Assembly: GCA_013698285.1 (NCBI GenBank)
Contig: JACCVE010000425.1
Coordinates: 1-21,878 of the forward strand
Source: Chloroflexia bacterium
GTDB taxonomy: Bacteria > Chloroflexota > Chloroflexia > Thermomicrobiales > UBA6265
DNA length: 21,878 nucleotides
Direction: 5' to 3'
The notes beneath the pieces were generated by a model. It worked only from the letters and a program-made list of their open reading frames with translations. It searched no databases and was not told the origin of the DNA. Below, piece by piece: positions 6,895 to 16,909 of this stretch. Both the position numbers and the translations under genes were made by a program. Each line of letters begins with the position of its first letter. The stretch's first letter is position 1.

Positions 6895-7941
6895 ATGCGC
6901 GATGACCCCGGGCTCGACTTCGGCGCGATCTCGTCGACCCTCCGGGATCACTACGGGTTGGGCACGGTCTCCGCGACGTTCCAGCCCGTCGGCCACGACC
7001 CTAACGCCAGCGTCTTCGAGGTCATGGCCGACGACGGCCGGGCCTATTTTCTCAAGGTCAGATCGGGACCGGTCCATGAACCCGGTCTCCTCGTTACCAC
7101 TACGCTGACCGCACTCGGTATCCCGAACGTCCTCGCGCCGATTCAAACGGCAACGGGAGATCTCTGGTGCCCGTTGGCCGGGGTCAACGGGAGGACCGTG
7201 GTCCTCTATCCCTTCATCCGGGGCCAGAATGCTGCCAGCACCGGTCTGACGGATGACCAGTGGCGAACCTTTGGCCTCACCCTACGAACCATCCACGACC
7301 TGGGGACGAGCGACCCGGGTGTTCGGGCAGGACTCGGCCACGAGACTTTCGCCCTCCCTTCCGCCGCCCTCGTTCGCCGTCTCTCGCGGGTGATCGCCGA
7401 GTCACGATTCGACGACGGCATCGCTGAACGGTTCGCGGGATGGTGGCGAAGTGAGACTGATCGCATCGAACGACTGTTGGCCCGCGCCGGGACGTTGGGC
7501 CAAGCGCTCCGGTCCCGGTCGTTGGACGCGGTCCTCTGTCACGCCGACATCCACGCCGCCAACCTCCTGATCGCGGATGGTGGGGCGATATGGCTCGTGG
7601 ACTGGGACGGACCCACCATCGCCCCCCGGGAGCGCGACCTGTTGTTCGTCGTCGGTTCCCGCATCGCCAGGGAAGTCCTCCCGCGGGAGGAAGACCTGTT
7701 CTTCGAGGGATATGGTCCGATCCAAATCGATCCGGCCGCGCTGGCCTACTTCCGCTACGAGCGGATCGTGGAAGACCTCGGCGAGTTTGGGAAGAGCGTC
7801 TTGTTGAGCAGCCACCTATCGGACGAGACGAGGGCGGGGGAGGCAGCCCTGGCGGCCAGCTTCTTCGGGCCAGACGGCGACGTCGACCGGGCCGAGATCG
7901 TTCCCCGGCGCCGCTGGCCGCCCGTTGAACCCGCGGCCTGA
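6895..7941 (+). CDS. Aminoglycoside-phosphotransferase-fold kinase, spectinomycin kinase-like
   Basis: A 348-residue small-molecule kinase of the APH/choline kinase fold. Seen: a nucleotide-binding lobe with YFLKVRSG near residue 50, the catalytic loop HADIHAANLL (Asp218, Asn223), and the metal motif VDWDGP (Asp236) followed by IAPRERDLLFV. The sequence CHADIH...DWD...AP.ERDL is typical of the APH(9)/spectinomycin phosphotransferase-like branch. Most members are chromosomal with no proven antibiotic substrate, so a resistance role is not implied. The frame can begin at a GTG at 6850, but ATG 6895 has GGGGAA 4 nt upstream and begins near the fold. It is convergent with secA (53-nt gap). Function beyond kinase fold is unknown. 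Confidence 0.87.
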   Translation: MRDDPGLDFGAISSTLRDHYGLGTVSATFQPVGHDPNASVFEVMADDGRAYFLKVRSGPVHEPGLLVTTTLTALGIPNVLAPIQTATGDLWCPLAGVNGRTVVLYPFIRGQNAASTGLTDDQWRTFGLTLRTIHDLGTSDPGVRAGLGHETFALPSAALVRRLSRVIAESRFDDGIAERFAGWWRSETDRIERLLARAGTLGQALRSRSLDAVLCHADIHAANLLIADGGAIWLVDWDGPTIAPRERDLLFVVGSRIAREVLPREEDLFFEGYGPIQIDPAALAYFRYERIVEDLGEFGKSVLLSSHLSDETRAGEAALAASFFGPDGDVDRAEIVPRRRWPPVEPAA

Positions 7942-7994
7942 CGACATGACGATATGACGAGGCCCGGCCGGCGGGTGAACGACGGACCGTGGGC

Positions 7995-10700
<2,706 letters not shown>

Positions 10701-10772
10701 CCTCGGATTTTCCTCGAACGCATCCGTCATCGACCGGTGACGGGAGAGAGACCATGTCGGAACGACCCAACA

Positions 10773-10778
10773 AGTATA
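10773..10778 (-). promoter_or_regulatory. Candidate -10 box for secA
   Basis: TATACT on the - strand, about 73 nt before the secA ATG at 10700, within the 136-nt divergent region shared with the MGMT-like gene. No convincing -35 box is visible at 16-18 nt, so this is tentative. Confidence 0.3.
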
Positions 10779-10836
10779 CCGCGCCGGTGTCGCCCGGACC
10801 CTGTCTCGCGGGTTCTCGCCTCGCTCCCGGAGTGAC

Positions 10837-11220
10837 ATGATGCCCGCCTCGATCGAGTTCGCCAGCAAGGTCTACGCGGTCGTGGCCCTGATCCCGGCGG
10901 GCCGGGTCACGACCTATGGCCGGATCGCGGCCCACGTCGGGGACCGGCGCGGGGCTCGGATGGTCGGCTGGGCGTTGATGGACGTGCCCCGGGATCGAGA
11001 CCTGCCCTGCCACCGGGTCGTGAACCGGGTCGGCCTCCTCAGCGGCGGCTGGCATTTCGGCCACCCGGAGGTGATGGCCGGCCTGCTGCGGGCCGAGGGC
11101 GTCGCCGTCAGCGACGAGTTCACGGTCAATCTGGCGGCCCACCTCTGGGACCCGGCCGATGAGCTATTCGAGGGGGAAGAGGCCGGCGTACCGCCCCTGC
11201 CTGATGGCGCCGTGCCCTGA
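10837..11220 (+). CDS. MGMT-family protein, DNA-binding domain only (alkyltransferase-like)
   Basis: 127 residues corresponding only to the C-terminal DNA-binding domain of O6-alkylguanine-DNA alkyltransferases. Seen: GRVTTYGRIAAHVG with the Tyr of the helix-turn-helix, an Arg in RMVGWAL at the arginine-finger position, and PCHRVVNRVG with the acceptor Cys58 intact. The N-terminal Ada/Ogt domain is absent, and the usual Asn hinge before PCHR is replaced (LMDVPRDRDL). Alkyltransferase-like (ATL) proteins have the same single-domain size but normally carry Trp or Ala in place of Cys. This protein may therefore be a minimal methyltransferase, or an ATL-like lesion sensor that kept Cys. Two adjacent ATGs (10837, 10840) follow GGAG at 10829-10832; the first is used here. 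A GNAT gene follows after 92 nt. Confidence 0.88.
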   Translation: MMPASIEFASKVYAVVALIPAGRVTTYGRIAAHVGDRRGARMVGWALMDVPRDRDLPCHRVVNRVGLLSGGWHFGHPEVMAGLLRAEGVAVSDEFTVNLAAHLWDPADELFEGEEAGVPPLPDGAVP

Positions 11221-11226
11221 TCGGCG

Positions 11227-11251
11227 TCGGGCCCGCATGTCGTGGGCCGGA
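11227..11251 (+). terminator. Possible hairpin after the MGMT-like gene
   Basis: TCGGGCCC (11227-11234) pairs with GGGCCGGA (11244-11251) with one mismatch and a 9-nt loop, just after the stop at 11220. No T-run follows. It may separate the MGMT-like gene from the GNAT gene or be incidental in GC-rich DNA. Confidence 0.25.
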
Positions 11252-11312
11252 CGATGACCGGGATCAACCGACTCGAGGCCGTTGGTGGTCCGGGGGAAGG
11301 TGCGACGAGGAG

Positions 11313-11792
11313 ATGACGATCCGAGCGATGGAAGAGCGTGATGCGGACGAGGTCGTCCGGATGTCGCTCTTGGTCTGGGCGCCGGTCTTCGCGTCGTTCG
11401 AGCTCGTGTTGGGATCGGCGATCTACCGGCGAATCTATCCCGATTGGGAAGCGAGCCAGCGGGCCGCCGTGACCGCGGTCTGCCTGGACACCGAGTCGAT
11501 CGAGGTCTGGGTCGCGACCGTCGGAGAGCCGGTCGCCGGGTTCATCGCTATCGGGATGGACCAGACCTCCCGCGCCGGGGAAGTCGAACCGCTCGCGGTC
11601 CAACTGGGTCACCAAGGACGCGGGATCGGGACCGCACTCAATACCTTCGCGCTCGCCAGGATGCGGGAGGCCGGGATGCGGTTGGCCGTCGCGGGGACGG
11701 GTGGCGACCCTGGCCACGCCCCCGGCCGGCGCTCATATGAAAACGCTGGGTACACGGGCTTGCCAATGGTGCGGTACTACCGGGACTTGTGA
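11313..11792 (+). CDS. GNAT family N-acetyltransferase
   Basis: A 159-residue single-domain acetyl-CoA-dependent acetyltransferase. Seen: the N-terminal strand MTIRAMEERDADEVVRM typical of GNAT starts, strands WVATVGEPVAGFIAIG, motif A with VQLGHQGRGIGTALN (the acetyl-CoA pyrophosphate loop), and a C-terminal SYENAGYTGLP resembling the usual YE..GF element. The substrate cannot be deduced. GAGGAG directly abuts ATG 11313 with no spacer, while GGGGGAAGG lies 12 nt upstream, so initiation may be inefficient; the fold nevertheless begins here. It follows the MGMT-like gene on the same strand and is convergent with thiD (27-nt gap). Confidence 0.87.
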   Translation: MTIRAMEERDADEVVRMSLLVWAPVFASFELVLGSAIYRRIYPDWEASQRAAVTAVCLDTESIEVWVATVGEPVAGFIAIGMDQTSRAGEVEPLAVQLGHQGRGIGTALNTFALARMREAGMRLAVAGTGGDPGHAPGRRSYENAGYTGLPMVRYYRDL

Positions 11793-11819
11793 TGCGGACG
11801 CCGCGTGGCCAGCGCGGGG

Positions 11820-12752
<933 letters not shown>

Positions 12753-12916
12753 CCTTCGCCGCTCCCGGTTGAGATCTCGTGTCCCATCGTGCGCTCGCGT
12801 CACGCGCTCGCCCGGTGTCCATGGTAGGCGACGAGCGGGGGCGGATGCGTCGCCGGGGGCACACCCGGCGCGTGCGGTGAACCGGGTGGCCGGACCAGGG
12901 GCAAGGTAGGCTAGGC

Positions 12917-12922
12917 TATGAT
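12917..12922 (+). promoter_or_regulatory. Candidate -10 box for the 115-residue gene
   Basis: TATGAT about 45 nt before the ATG at 12967, in the divergent region with thiD. No recognisable -35 box is present at 17 nt, so confidence is low. Confidence 0.3.
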
Positions 12923-12966
12923 GGTGACCGAGGCGCGCGGAGCGGTCGGGCGATGAGGGGGGAGCG

Positions 12967-13314
12967 ATGAACGTCGTCGATGGACTGAAGATGATCCGGC
13001 AACGGTTGGATGCCAATGGGGCGGTCGACGAGACCCTCGCGCTGGTGGACCTGATCATCAAGCGGGCCTCGCTGCCGGCGGCGGCGTCGGCCGCGGCCCA
13101 GTCGCAGCTCCAACTGGTCCGGATGCTGATGCGGACCCCGGTGGCGGACGCCAATACGGCCATCTACAACGACTTGGCCCGGCTGGAGGAAGAGATCGAG
13201 AATGTCTCCACCCGGCGCCGCGAGGAGCAGGAAGCGCTCGACAGCCGTCCCGAACCCAAGACGAAGAAGTTCTACAAGGACTTGAAGGAGAAGGCCAAGA
13301 GCGAACGGGGCTGA
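12967..13314 (+). CDS. Small helical protein of unknown function
   Basis: 115 residues, family not recognised. Seen: an amphipathic helical N-terminal half with many leucines, an Ala/Gln stretch (PAAASAAAQSQLQLV) at about 57-71, a charged segment LARLEEEIENVSTRRREEQE at about 85-104 that could form a coiled coil, and a strongly basic tail with KTKKFYKDLKEKAKSERG. No signal peptide, membrane segment or cysteine is present. The basic tail could bind nucleic acid or acidic lipid, but this is speculation. GGGGGGAG immediately upstream of ATG 12967 is a strong ribosome-binding site and argues for a real gene. It is divergent from thiD and convergent with the glycosyltransferase gene, so it stands alone. 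Confidence 0.78.
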   Translation: MNVVDGLKMIRQRLDANGAVDETLALVDLIIKRASLPAAASAAAQSQLQLVRMLMRTPVADANTAIYNDLARLEEEIENVSTRRREEQEALDSRPEPKTKKFYKDLKEKAKSERG

Positions 13315-13320
13315 CGCGGT

Positions 13321-13367
13321 CGCCTGGCCCGGTCGGCTCGTCCACGCTGACCGGGCCGCCTCAGGCG
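13321..13367. terminator. Bidirectional hairpin between convergent genes
   Basis: GGCCCGGTC (13326-13334) pairs perfectly with GACCGGGCC (13349-13357) around a 14-nt loop. An outer CGCCT/AGGCG pair (13321-13325 with 13363-13367) extends it across the glycosyltransferase stop. It fills the 46-nt gap between the 115-residue gene and the glycosyltransferase gene. No T-run follows, so it could be a weak or Rho-assisted terminator. Confidence 0.5.
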
Positions 13368-14674
13368 AAGATCTCCTCGTCGCAACAGAGGTCGGCCCGG
13401 TGCCCGAGGGCGAGGCGGTTCAGGATGTGAGAGATGCCGCTGGCCACGGCTTCCCAGGAGAACGGGTACGCGGCCTCCCGGGCCGCCTTGCCGAGGCGAT
13501 CCGCGAGGGTGACGTCGTTCACCACCGAATGGAGGGCCGTCGCGAGCGCGGCCGGGTCGGCGGCCGGGACTAACAGGCCGCTTTCGCCGTCCTCGATGGT
13601 GAAGGCCAAGCCGCCCGCCCGGGAGGCGACGACGGGGCGGCCGCAGGCCATCGCCTCGACGGCGACCAGCCCGAACGATTCGTAGAGCGACGGTACGGCG
13701 ACGACATCCACGGCCCGGTAGAAGTCTGGCAGGTCGGACTGCGGTCGAGAGCCCAGGTACAGCACATCTCCCCCGATGCCGGCGGTGTCGGCCTGCCGTG
13801 CGACGGCGGCCAGGTCGCCGGTGGGTGAGCCGCCCGGGTCGAGGTCGCCGCCGATCAGGACCAGACGCGGCCGGAGCCCACCGGCCGGCCAATCGGCCAG
13901 GGCCCGGACTAGGGTGTCGATGCCCTTGATGGGGTCGATCCGGCCGACGAACAGGACGAGGGGGCGGTCGCCGGGCAGGCCGAGCCGCCGGCGGGCGGCG
14001 TCTCGGTCACCAGGGGTGAAGAGGTCCAAGTCGACCCCCGGCGGGACGGTACAAACCTTGTCGGTCCGCATCCGCTGGCGCCAGAGCAGGTCGGCGCGCT
14101 CGGCCGGGTTGGCGGCGATCAGACTGTCGGAGAGATCGATCACCTGGCGTTCAGTAGCGATCCGCTGGGGCGACTCGACCGTCGAGTTCCCCGACGATCG
14201 CTTCATGTGCGCCGTGGTGTGGAACATCGTGACGAACGGGGTGTCCCAGTAGCGGCGGAGGAGGTGGGCGGTCCAGCCGGATAACCAGTAGTGGGCGTGG
14301 ACCACATCGTAGCGGACGCCCCGCCGGAGGGAACTGAGGACGGCCTGGTTAGCGAATTCGGGGAGCAGGGGGAAGAGGTCATCCTTGTGGAGCGGTTCGG
14401 CCGGCCCGGCAGTGAGCGTGATCACGTTCACACCAGGACACAGTTCCGTCACGTCGGGCGTCTCGGTGTCCACGCGGCGGGCGAAGATGTCGATCTGGTG
14501 GCCCAGCGGGGCAAGGTGACAGCACAACTCCCGGATATAGACATTCATGCCTCCGGCGTCGGCTCGGCCGAGCGAGGCGAGAGGAGAGGTGTGAACGGAG
14601 ATCATCGCCACACGGCTGGCCGGCAGGTCGGATTCGAACCCGAACACGGCCGGACCACGGTAGTCGGTCGGCAT
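13361..14674 (-). CDS. GT4 glycosyltransferase, MshA-like
   Basis: A 437-residue retaining GT-B glycosyltransferase, probably cytoplasmic or membrane-peripheral. Seen: RVAMISVHTSPL and DAGGMNVYIREL at about 21-50, HKDDL, YDVVHAHYWLSG near 125, nucleotide-sugar residues in GRIDPIKG near 242, and the E-x7-E motif in FGLVAVEAMACGRPVV near 335. The first three match MshA, which joins GlcNAc to inositol phosphate as the first step of mycothiol synthesis. The Lys, Tyr, Thr/His and Arg positions I recall as inositol-phosphate contacts appear kept. Related sucrose-phosphate synthase-like enzymes are an alternative. ATG 14674 is chosen for GGGAG 6 nt upstream; the frame reaches 14782, but that start lies upstream of a candidate promoter at 14740-14768. 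No mycothiol genes are nearby. Confidence 0.88.
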   Translation of the reverse strand: MPTDYRGPAVFGFESDLPASRVAMISVHTSPLASLGRADAGGMNVYIRELCCHLAPLGHQIDIFARRVDTETPDVTELCPGVNVITLTAGPAEPLHKDDLFPLLPEFANQAVLSSLRRGVRYDVVHAHYWLSGWTAHLLRRYWDTPFVTMFHTTAHMKRSSGNSTVESPQRIATERQVIDLSDSLIAANPAERADLLWRQRMRTDKVCTVPPGVDLDLFTPGDRDAARRRLGLPGDRPLVLFVGRIDPIKGIDTLVRALADWPAGGLRPRLVLIGGDLDPGGSPTGDLAAVARQADTAGIGGDVLYLGSRPQSDLPDFYRAVDVVAVPSLYESFGLVAVEAMACGRPVVASRAGGLAFTIEDGESGLLVPAADPAALATALHSVVNDVTLADRLGKAAREAAYPFSWEAVASGISHILNRLALGHRADLCCDEEIFA

Positions 14675-14981
14675 TGCGCTCTCCCAGGAGAAGACGGTGG
14701 TCGGCTCCGGGCGCGACGGGCGCGACCACCAGACCGACGATACTTTCCATAGGATAGCAGGCTGACAAACGGAAAGCGACATGCCGCTTGACGTCGCGGT
14801 GCCGCCGGGCTACGTTTCCCACCCGCACGGTGAACCAGGGAAGACCCGTCTACCGGACGACTGGCCGGATCACCGAACCTAACGGGGCCGGGAAGCGCTG
14901 TGACATCGCCGCGAGGTGCCGTACCTGGACGTCCCGGAAACGGTCCCCGACGCGACGACCTGACATGGTCGTGGTCCCCGG
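14675..14981. other. Intergenic region between the glycosyltransferase gene and tRNA-Arg
   Basis: About 307 nt without a gene that I can support. It holds the candidate glycosyltransferase promoter (14740-14768), a direct repeat of GGGCGCGAC near 14709-14727, and a small imperfect hairpin near 14955-14972 that could end the tRNA-Arg transcript. The open frame running from the glycosyltransferase up to 14782 looks unconserved. Confidence 0.5.
14740..14768 (-). promoter_or_regulatory. Candidate promoter for the MshA-like gene
   Basis: TTGTCA (14763-14768, 5 of 6 to the -35 consensus) and AAGTAT (14740-14745, poor -10) are 17 nt apart on the - strand, about 65 nt before ATG 14674. The -35 is good and the -10 weak. 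Confidence 0.35.
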
Positions 14982-15054
14982 CGCCCGCGGAGGGACTCGA
15001 ACCCCCGACGCCCACCTTAGGACGGTGGCGCTCTATCCTCTGAGCTACGCGGGC
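14982..15054 (-). tRNA. tRNA-Arg(CCT)
   Basis: Read on the - strand, a 73-nt cloverleaf is complete: acceptor GCCCGCG with CGCGGGC, D-arm GCTC/GAGC, anticodon stem CCACC/GGTGG with loop GTCCTAA (anticodon CCT at 15019-15021), T-arm GGGGG/CCCTC with TTCGAGT, and discriminator G. CCA is not encoded (CCG follows). It reads AGG codons, which should be rare in such GC-rich DNA. Confidence 0.95.
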
Positions 15055-15067
15055 GGGCGTGGGGAGG

Positions 15068-15073
15068 AGAATA
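15068..15073 (-). promoter_or_regulatory. Extended -10 promoter for tRNA-Arg
   Basis: TATTCT preceded by TGG (an extended -10, in the context TGTGGTATTCT) on the - strand, 13 nt before the tRNA 5' end. No clear -35 is visible. The same TGTGGTAT string precedes the neighbouring tRNA-Pro at almost the same distance, which raises confidence. Confidence 0.5.
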
Positions 15074-15079
15074 CCACAG

Positions 15080-15091
15080 GTTCGGCCGAAC
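15080..15091. promoter_or_regulatory. 12-bp palindrome in the tRNA-Arg promoter spacer
   Basis: GTTCGGCCGAAC is a perfect palindrome just upstream of the candidate -10 box, where the -10/-35 spacer of the tRNA-Arg promoter would be. It may be an operator; no regulator is known. Confidence 0.3.
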
Positions 15092-15264
15092 GGCATGGCC
15101 AACGTACGGCACATGATGTAGGCAACAACAACGACATCGAAACTCCGCCTATGCCCGCCCGCGACAACATTGGTCATCCTGGTCGGCCGTGGTCGCCGGG
15201 CACGTCTAGCTGCCGGTCACTCTCCATGGTGTCGTCGATCATGGTCCCGGCGATGGGGCTGTGG

Positions 15265-15270
15265 TATGAT
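15265..15270 (+). promoter_or_regulatory. Extended -10 promoter for tRNA-Pro
   Basis: TATGAT preceded by TGG (context TGTGGTATGAT), ending 12 nt before the tRNA 5' end at 15283. The -35 region is not recognisable. Confidence 0.5.
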
Positions 15271-15282
15271 CACCTTCGTCGT

Positions 15283-15360
15283 CGGGGTGTAGCGCAGCCC
15301 GGTTAGCGCGCAGCGTTCGGGACGCTGAGGCCGGAGGTTCGAATCCTCTCACCCCGACCA
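15283..15360 (+). tRNA. tRNA-Pro(CGG), CCA encoded
   Basis: Complete cloverleaf: acceptor CGGGGTG with CACCCCG, D-arm GCGC/GCGC, anticodon stem CAGCG/CGCTG with loop TTCGGGA (anticodon CGG at 15318-15320), T-arm GGAGG/CCTCT with TTCGAAT, then ACCA. CCA is encoded, unlike in the two other tRNA genes here. A strong terminator follows 4 nt later. Confidence 0.96.
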
Positions 15361-15364
15361 CCGC

Positions 15365-15400
15365 GAGGGAGTGGCTTTGGCCGCTCCCTCGTTTCGTTTT
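15365..15400 (+). terminator. Rho-independent terminator of tRNA-Pro
   Basis: GAGGGAGTGGC (15365-15375) pairs with GCCGCTCCCTC (15380-15390) as an 11-bp stem with one G-T pair and a TTTG loop. The T-rich GTTTCGTTTT follows at 15391-15400. This is a textbook intrinsic terminator. It overlaps the upstream GTG at 15371, the first possible selA start, which therefore is unlikely to be used. Confidence 0.88.
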
Positions 15401-15418
15401 CGGACCGCATCCGGTCCG
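15401..15418 (+). other. Second hairpin in the selA leader
   Basis: CGGACCG and CGGTCCG pair perfectly around a 4-nt CATC loop, directly after the T-run of the tRNA-Pro terminator and 21 nt before the selA ATG. It could influence readthrough or selA translation. No T-run follows. Confidence 0.4.
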
Positions 15419-15439
15419 GCTCGTTCCCGGGGACACCAC

Positions 15440-16909
15440 ATGGCTCGCTCGAAGTCACGGAAGACGCTGCCTGATGGGACCACGGTGACGCCGGGAGCGG
15501 AGCGGTCACCTCTGGTCAGCCCCGGCCAGTTACCCTCCGTCGACGATCTCCTGGCCGCGTTCGCCTCCCGGGCACCGGGACTCGGTCAGGACGCACTCCG
15601 GGCGCTGGCGCGTGACGCGGTTGCCTCGGCGCGGGAACGACTGCTCGCGGGTGAGACGTTGGCCGGGAATGCCGTGCCGGAGCGACGGTTGGAACGCGCG
15701 ATCTCGGCGATGGATGTCTCACGATCTCGCCCGGTCCTCAATGCGACGGGGATCATCGTCCATACCAACCTGGGCCGGGCGCCGGTCAGCGACGAGGCGG
15801 CGGCGGCGATGGCGGCGGCGGCTGGTAGCGCCGTGGCGCTAGAGATCGACCCGGCGACGAACCATCGCGGCGGGCGAATGGACGAAGTGTCGCGCCTCAT
15901 CCGGGTCTTGACAGGAGCGGAATCGACACTCGTCGTCAACAACAACGCCTCCGCGGTTCTACTCGTCCTCTCGGCACTGGGGACCGGCCAAGAAATCGTG
16001 TTGTCGCGCGGTGAGTCGGTCGAGATCGGCGGCGGTTTCCGGATCCCGGACGTGCTTCGCCAGTCCGGGGGGACCCTGGTCGAAGTGGGGACGACGAACC
16101 GGACCTATGCCAAGGACTACGAACGGGCGATCACGTCCCGGACAGCGGCGTTGCTCAAGATTCATCCGAGCAATTTCACCATGTCCGGCTTCGTCCACGA
16201 GGCGACGTTGGCCGACGTGACGGAGGTCGGGCGGGGCGCGGGCGTCCCGACGATCTACGATCAGGGCAACGGCCTGCTGATTGACGGCACCCCGTATGGC
16301 CTCCCTCCTGAGTTGACGGTCGGGGCGGCGATCGCCGCCGGTGCCGACATCGTGACCGGCAGCGGCGACAAACTCCTTGGGGGACCACAGGCGGGACTCA
16401 TCTGTGGTTCCTCGGAACAGGTCGCCCGTATCTCGGAACACCCGTGGGCCCGGGCGGTGCGGGCGGACAAGACCTGTCTCGCCGGGATCGTCACGACCCT
16501 CCGCCACTACCTCGCCGGCGAAGAACTGTCGCGGGTGCCCGTCTGGCGGATGCTGTCCGCGCCGGTCGCGGGGCTGCGGCGGCGGGCCGATGATCTCCGG
16601 GCGACCTTGGCGGTGCGGGGCGTTGACGCCGCGGTCGGGGAGAGCGTGGCGACGCCCGGCGGCGGCTCCTACCCCGATGTCGCCGTCCCGAGCATCGCCC
16701 TTCGCCTGTCCTCCCAAGCGGGGGCCGACGCGCTCGCCCGCGCCCTGCGGACCGGTTCGCCCGGCGTCTTTGGCCGAGTCGAGGACGGGAGGGTCGTCCT
16801 CGATCTCCGCTCGGTGTTGCCGGAGGACGACGTGGCCCTCGGTGAGGCCATCGTCGTAGCGACGGTAGCGGTGGACGACACCCTCGTGGCGGTCGAGGGG
16901 GCGCCCTAG
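15440..16909 (+). CDS. selA: L-seryl-tRNA(Sec) selenium transferase
   Basis: SelA is a PLP enzyme that converts Ser-tRNA(Sec) to Sec-tRNA(Sec) with selenophosphate. 489 residues, close to the usual 460-480. Seen: PSVDDLLAAF at the start of the N-terminal domain, RPVLNATGIIVHTNLGRAPV near 100, VVNNNASAVLL, RGESVEIGGGFRIPDVL, YDQGNG, and the PLP-lysine motif SGDKLLGGPQAG with Lys311. ATG 15440 is chosen because a terminator covers the earlier GTG 15371 and GGGGA lies 6-7 nt upstream. No room is left for a clear promoter, so selA may depend on readthrough from tRNA-Pro or on an unrecognised promoter. selB, selD and tRNA-Sec are not in the window. The stop TAG overlaps the dnaG stop. Confidence 0.94.
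   Translation: MARSKSRKTLPDGTTVTPGAERSPLVSPGQLPSVDDLLAAFASRAPGLGQDALRALARDAVASARERLLAGETLAGNAVPERRLERAISAMDVSRSRPVLNATGIIVHTNLGRAPVSDEAAAAMAAAAGSAVALEIDPATNHRGGRMDEVSRLIRVLTGAESTLVVNNNASAVLLVLSALGTGQEIVLSRGESVEIGGGFRIPDVLRQSGGTLVEVGTTNRTYAKDYERAITSRTAALLKIHPSNFTMSGFVHEATLADVTEVGRGAGVPTIYDQGNGLLIDGTPYGLPPELTVGAAIAAGADIVTGSGDKLLGGPQAGLICGSSEQVARISEHPWARAVRADKTCLAGIVTTLRHYLAGEELSRVPVWRMLSAPVAGLRRRADDLRATLAVRGVDAAVGESVATPGGGSYPDVAVPSIALRLSSQAGADALARALRTGSPGVFGRVEDGRVVLDLRSVLPEDDVALGEAIVVATVAVDDTLVAVEGAP

Noticed and set aside
7943..7966. Short tandem repeat ATGACGAT/ATGACGAG after the kinase gene
   Set aside because: Only two imperfect 8-nt copies; too short to mean more than chance.
12753..12966. 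TPP riboswitch upstream of thiD
   Set aside because: I looked for the conserved CTGAGA and related core elements on the - strand in the 214-nt gap and did not see them.
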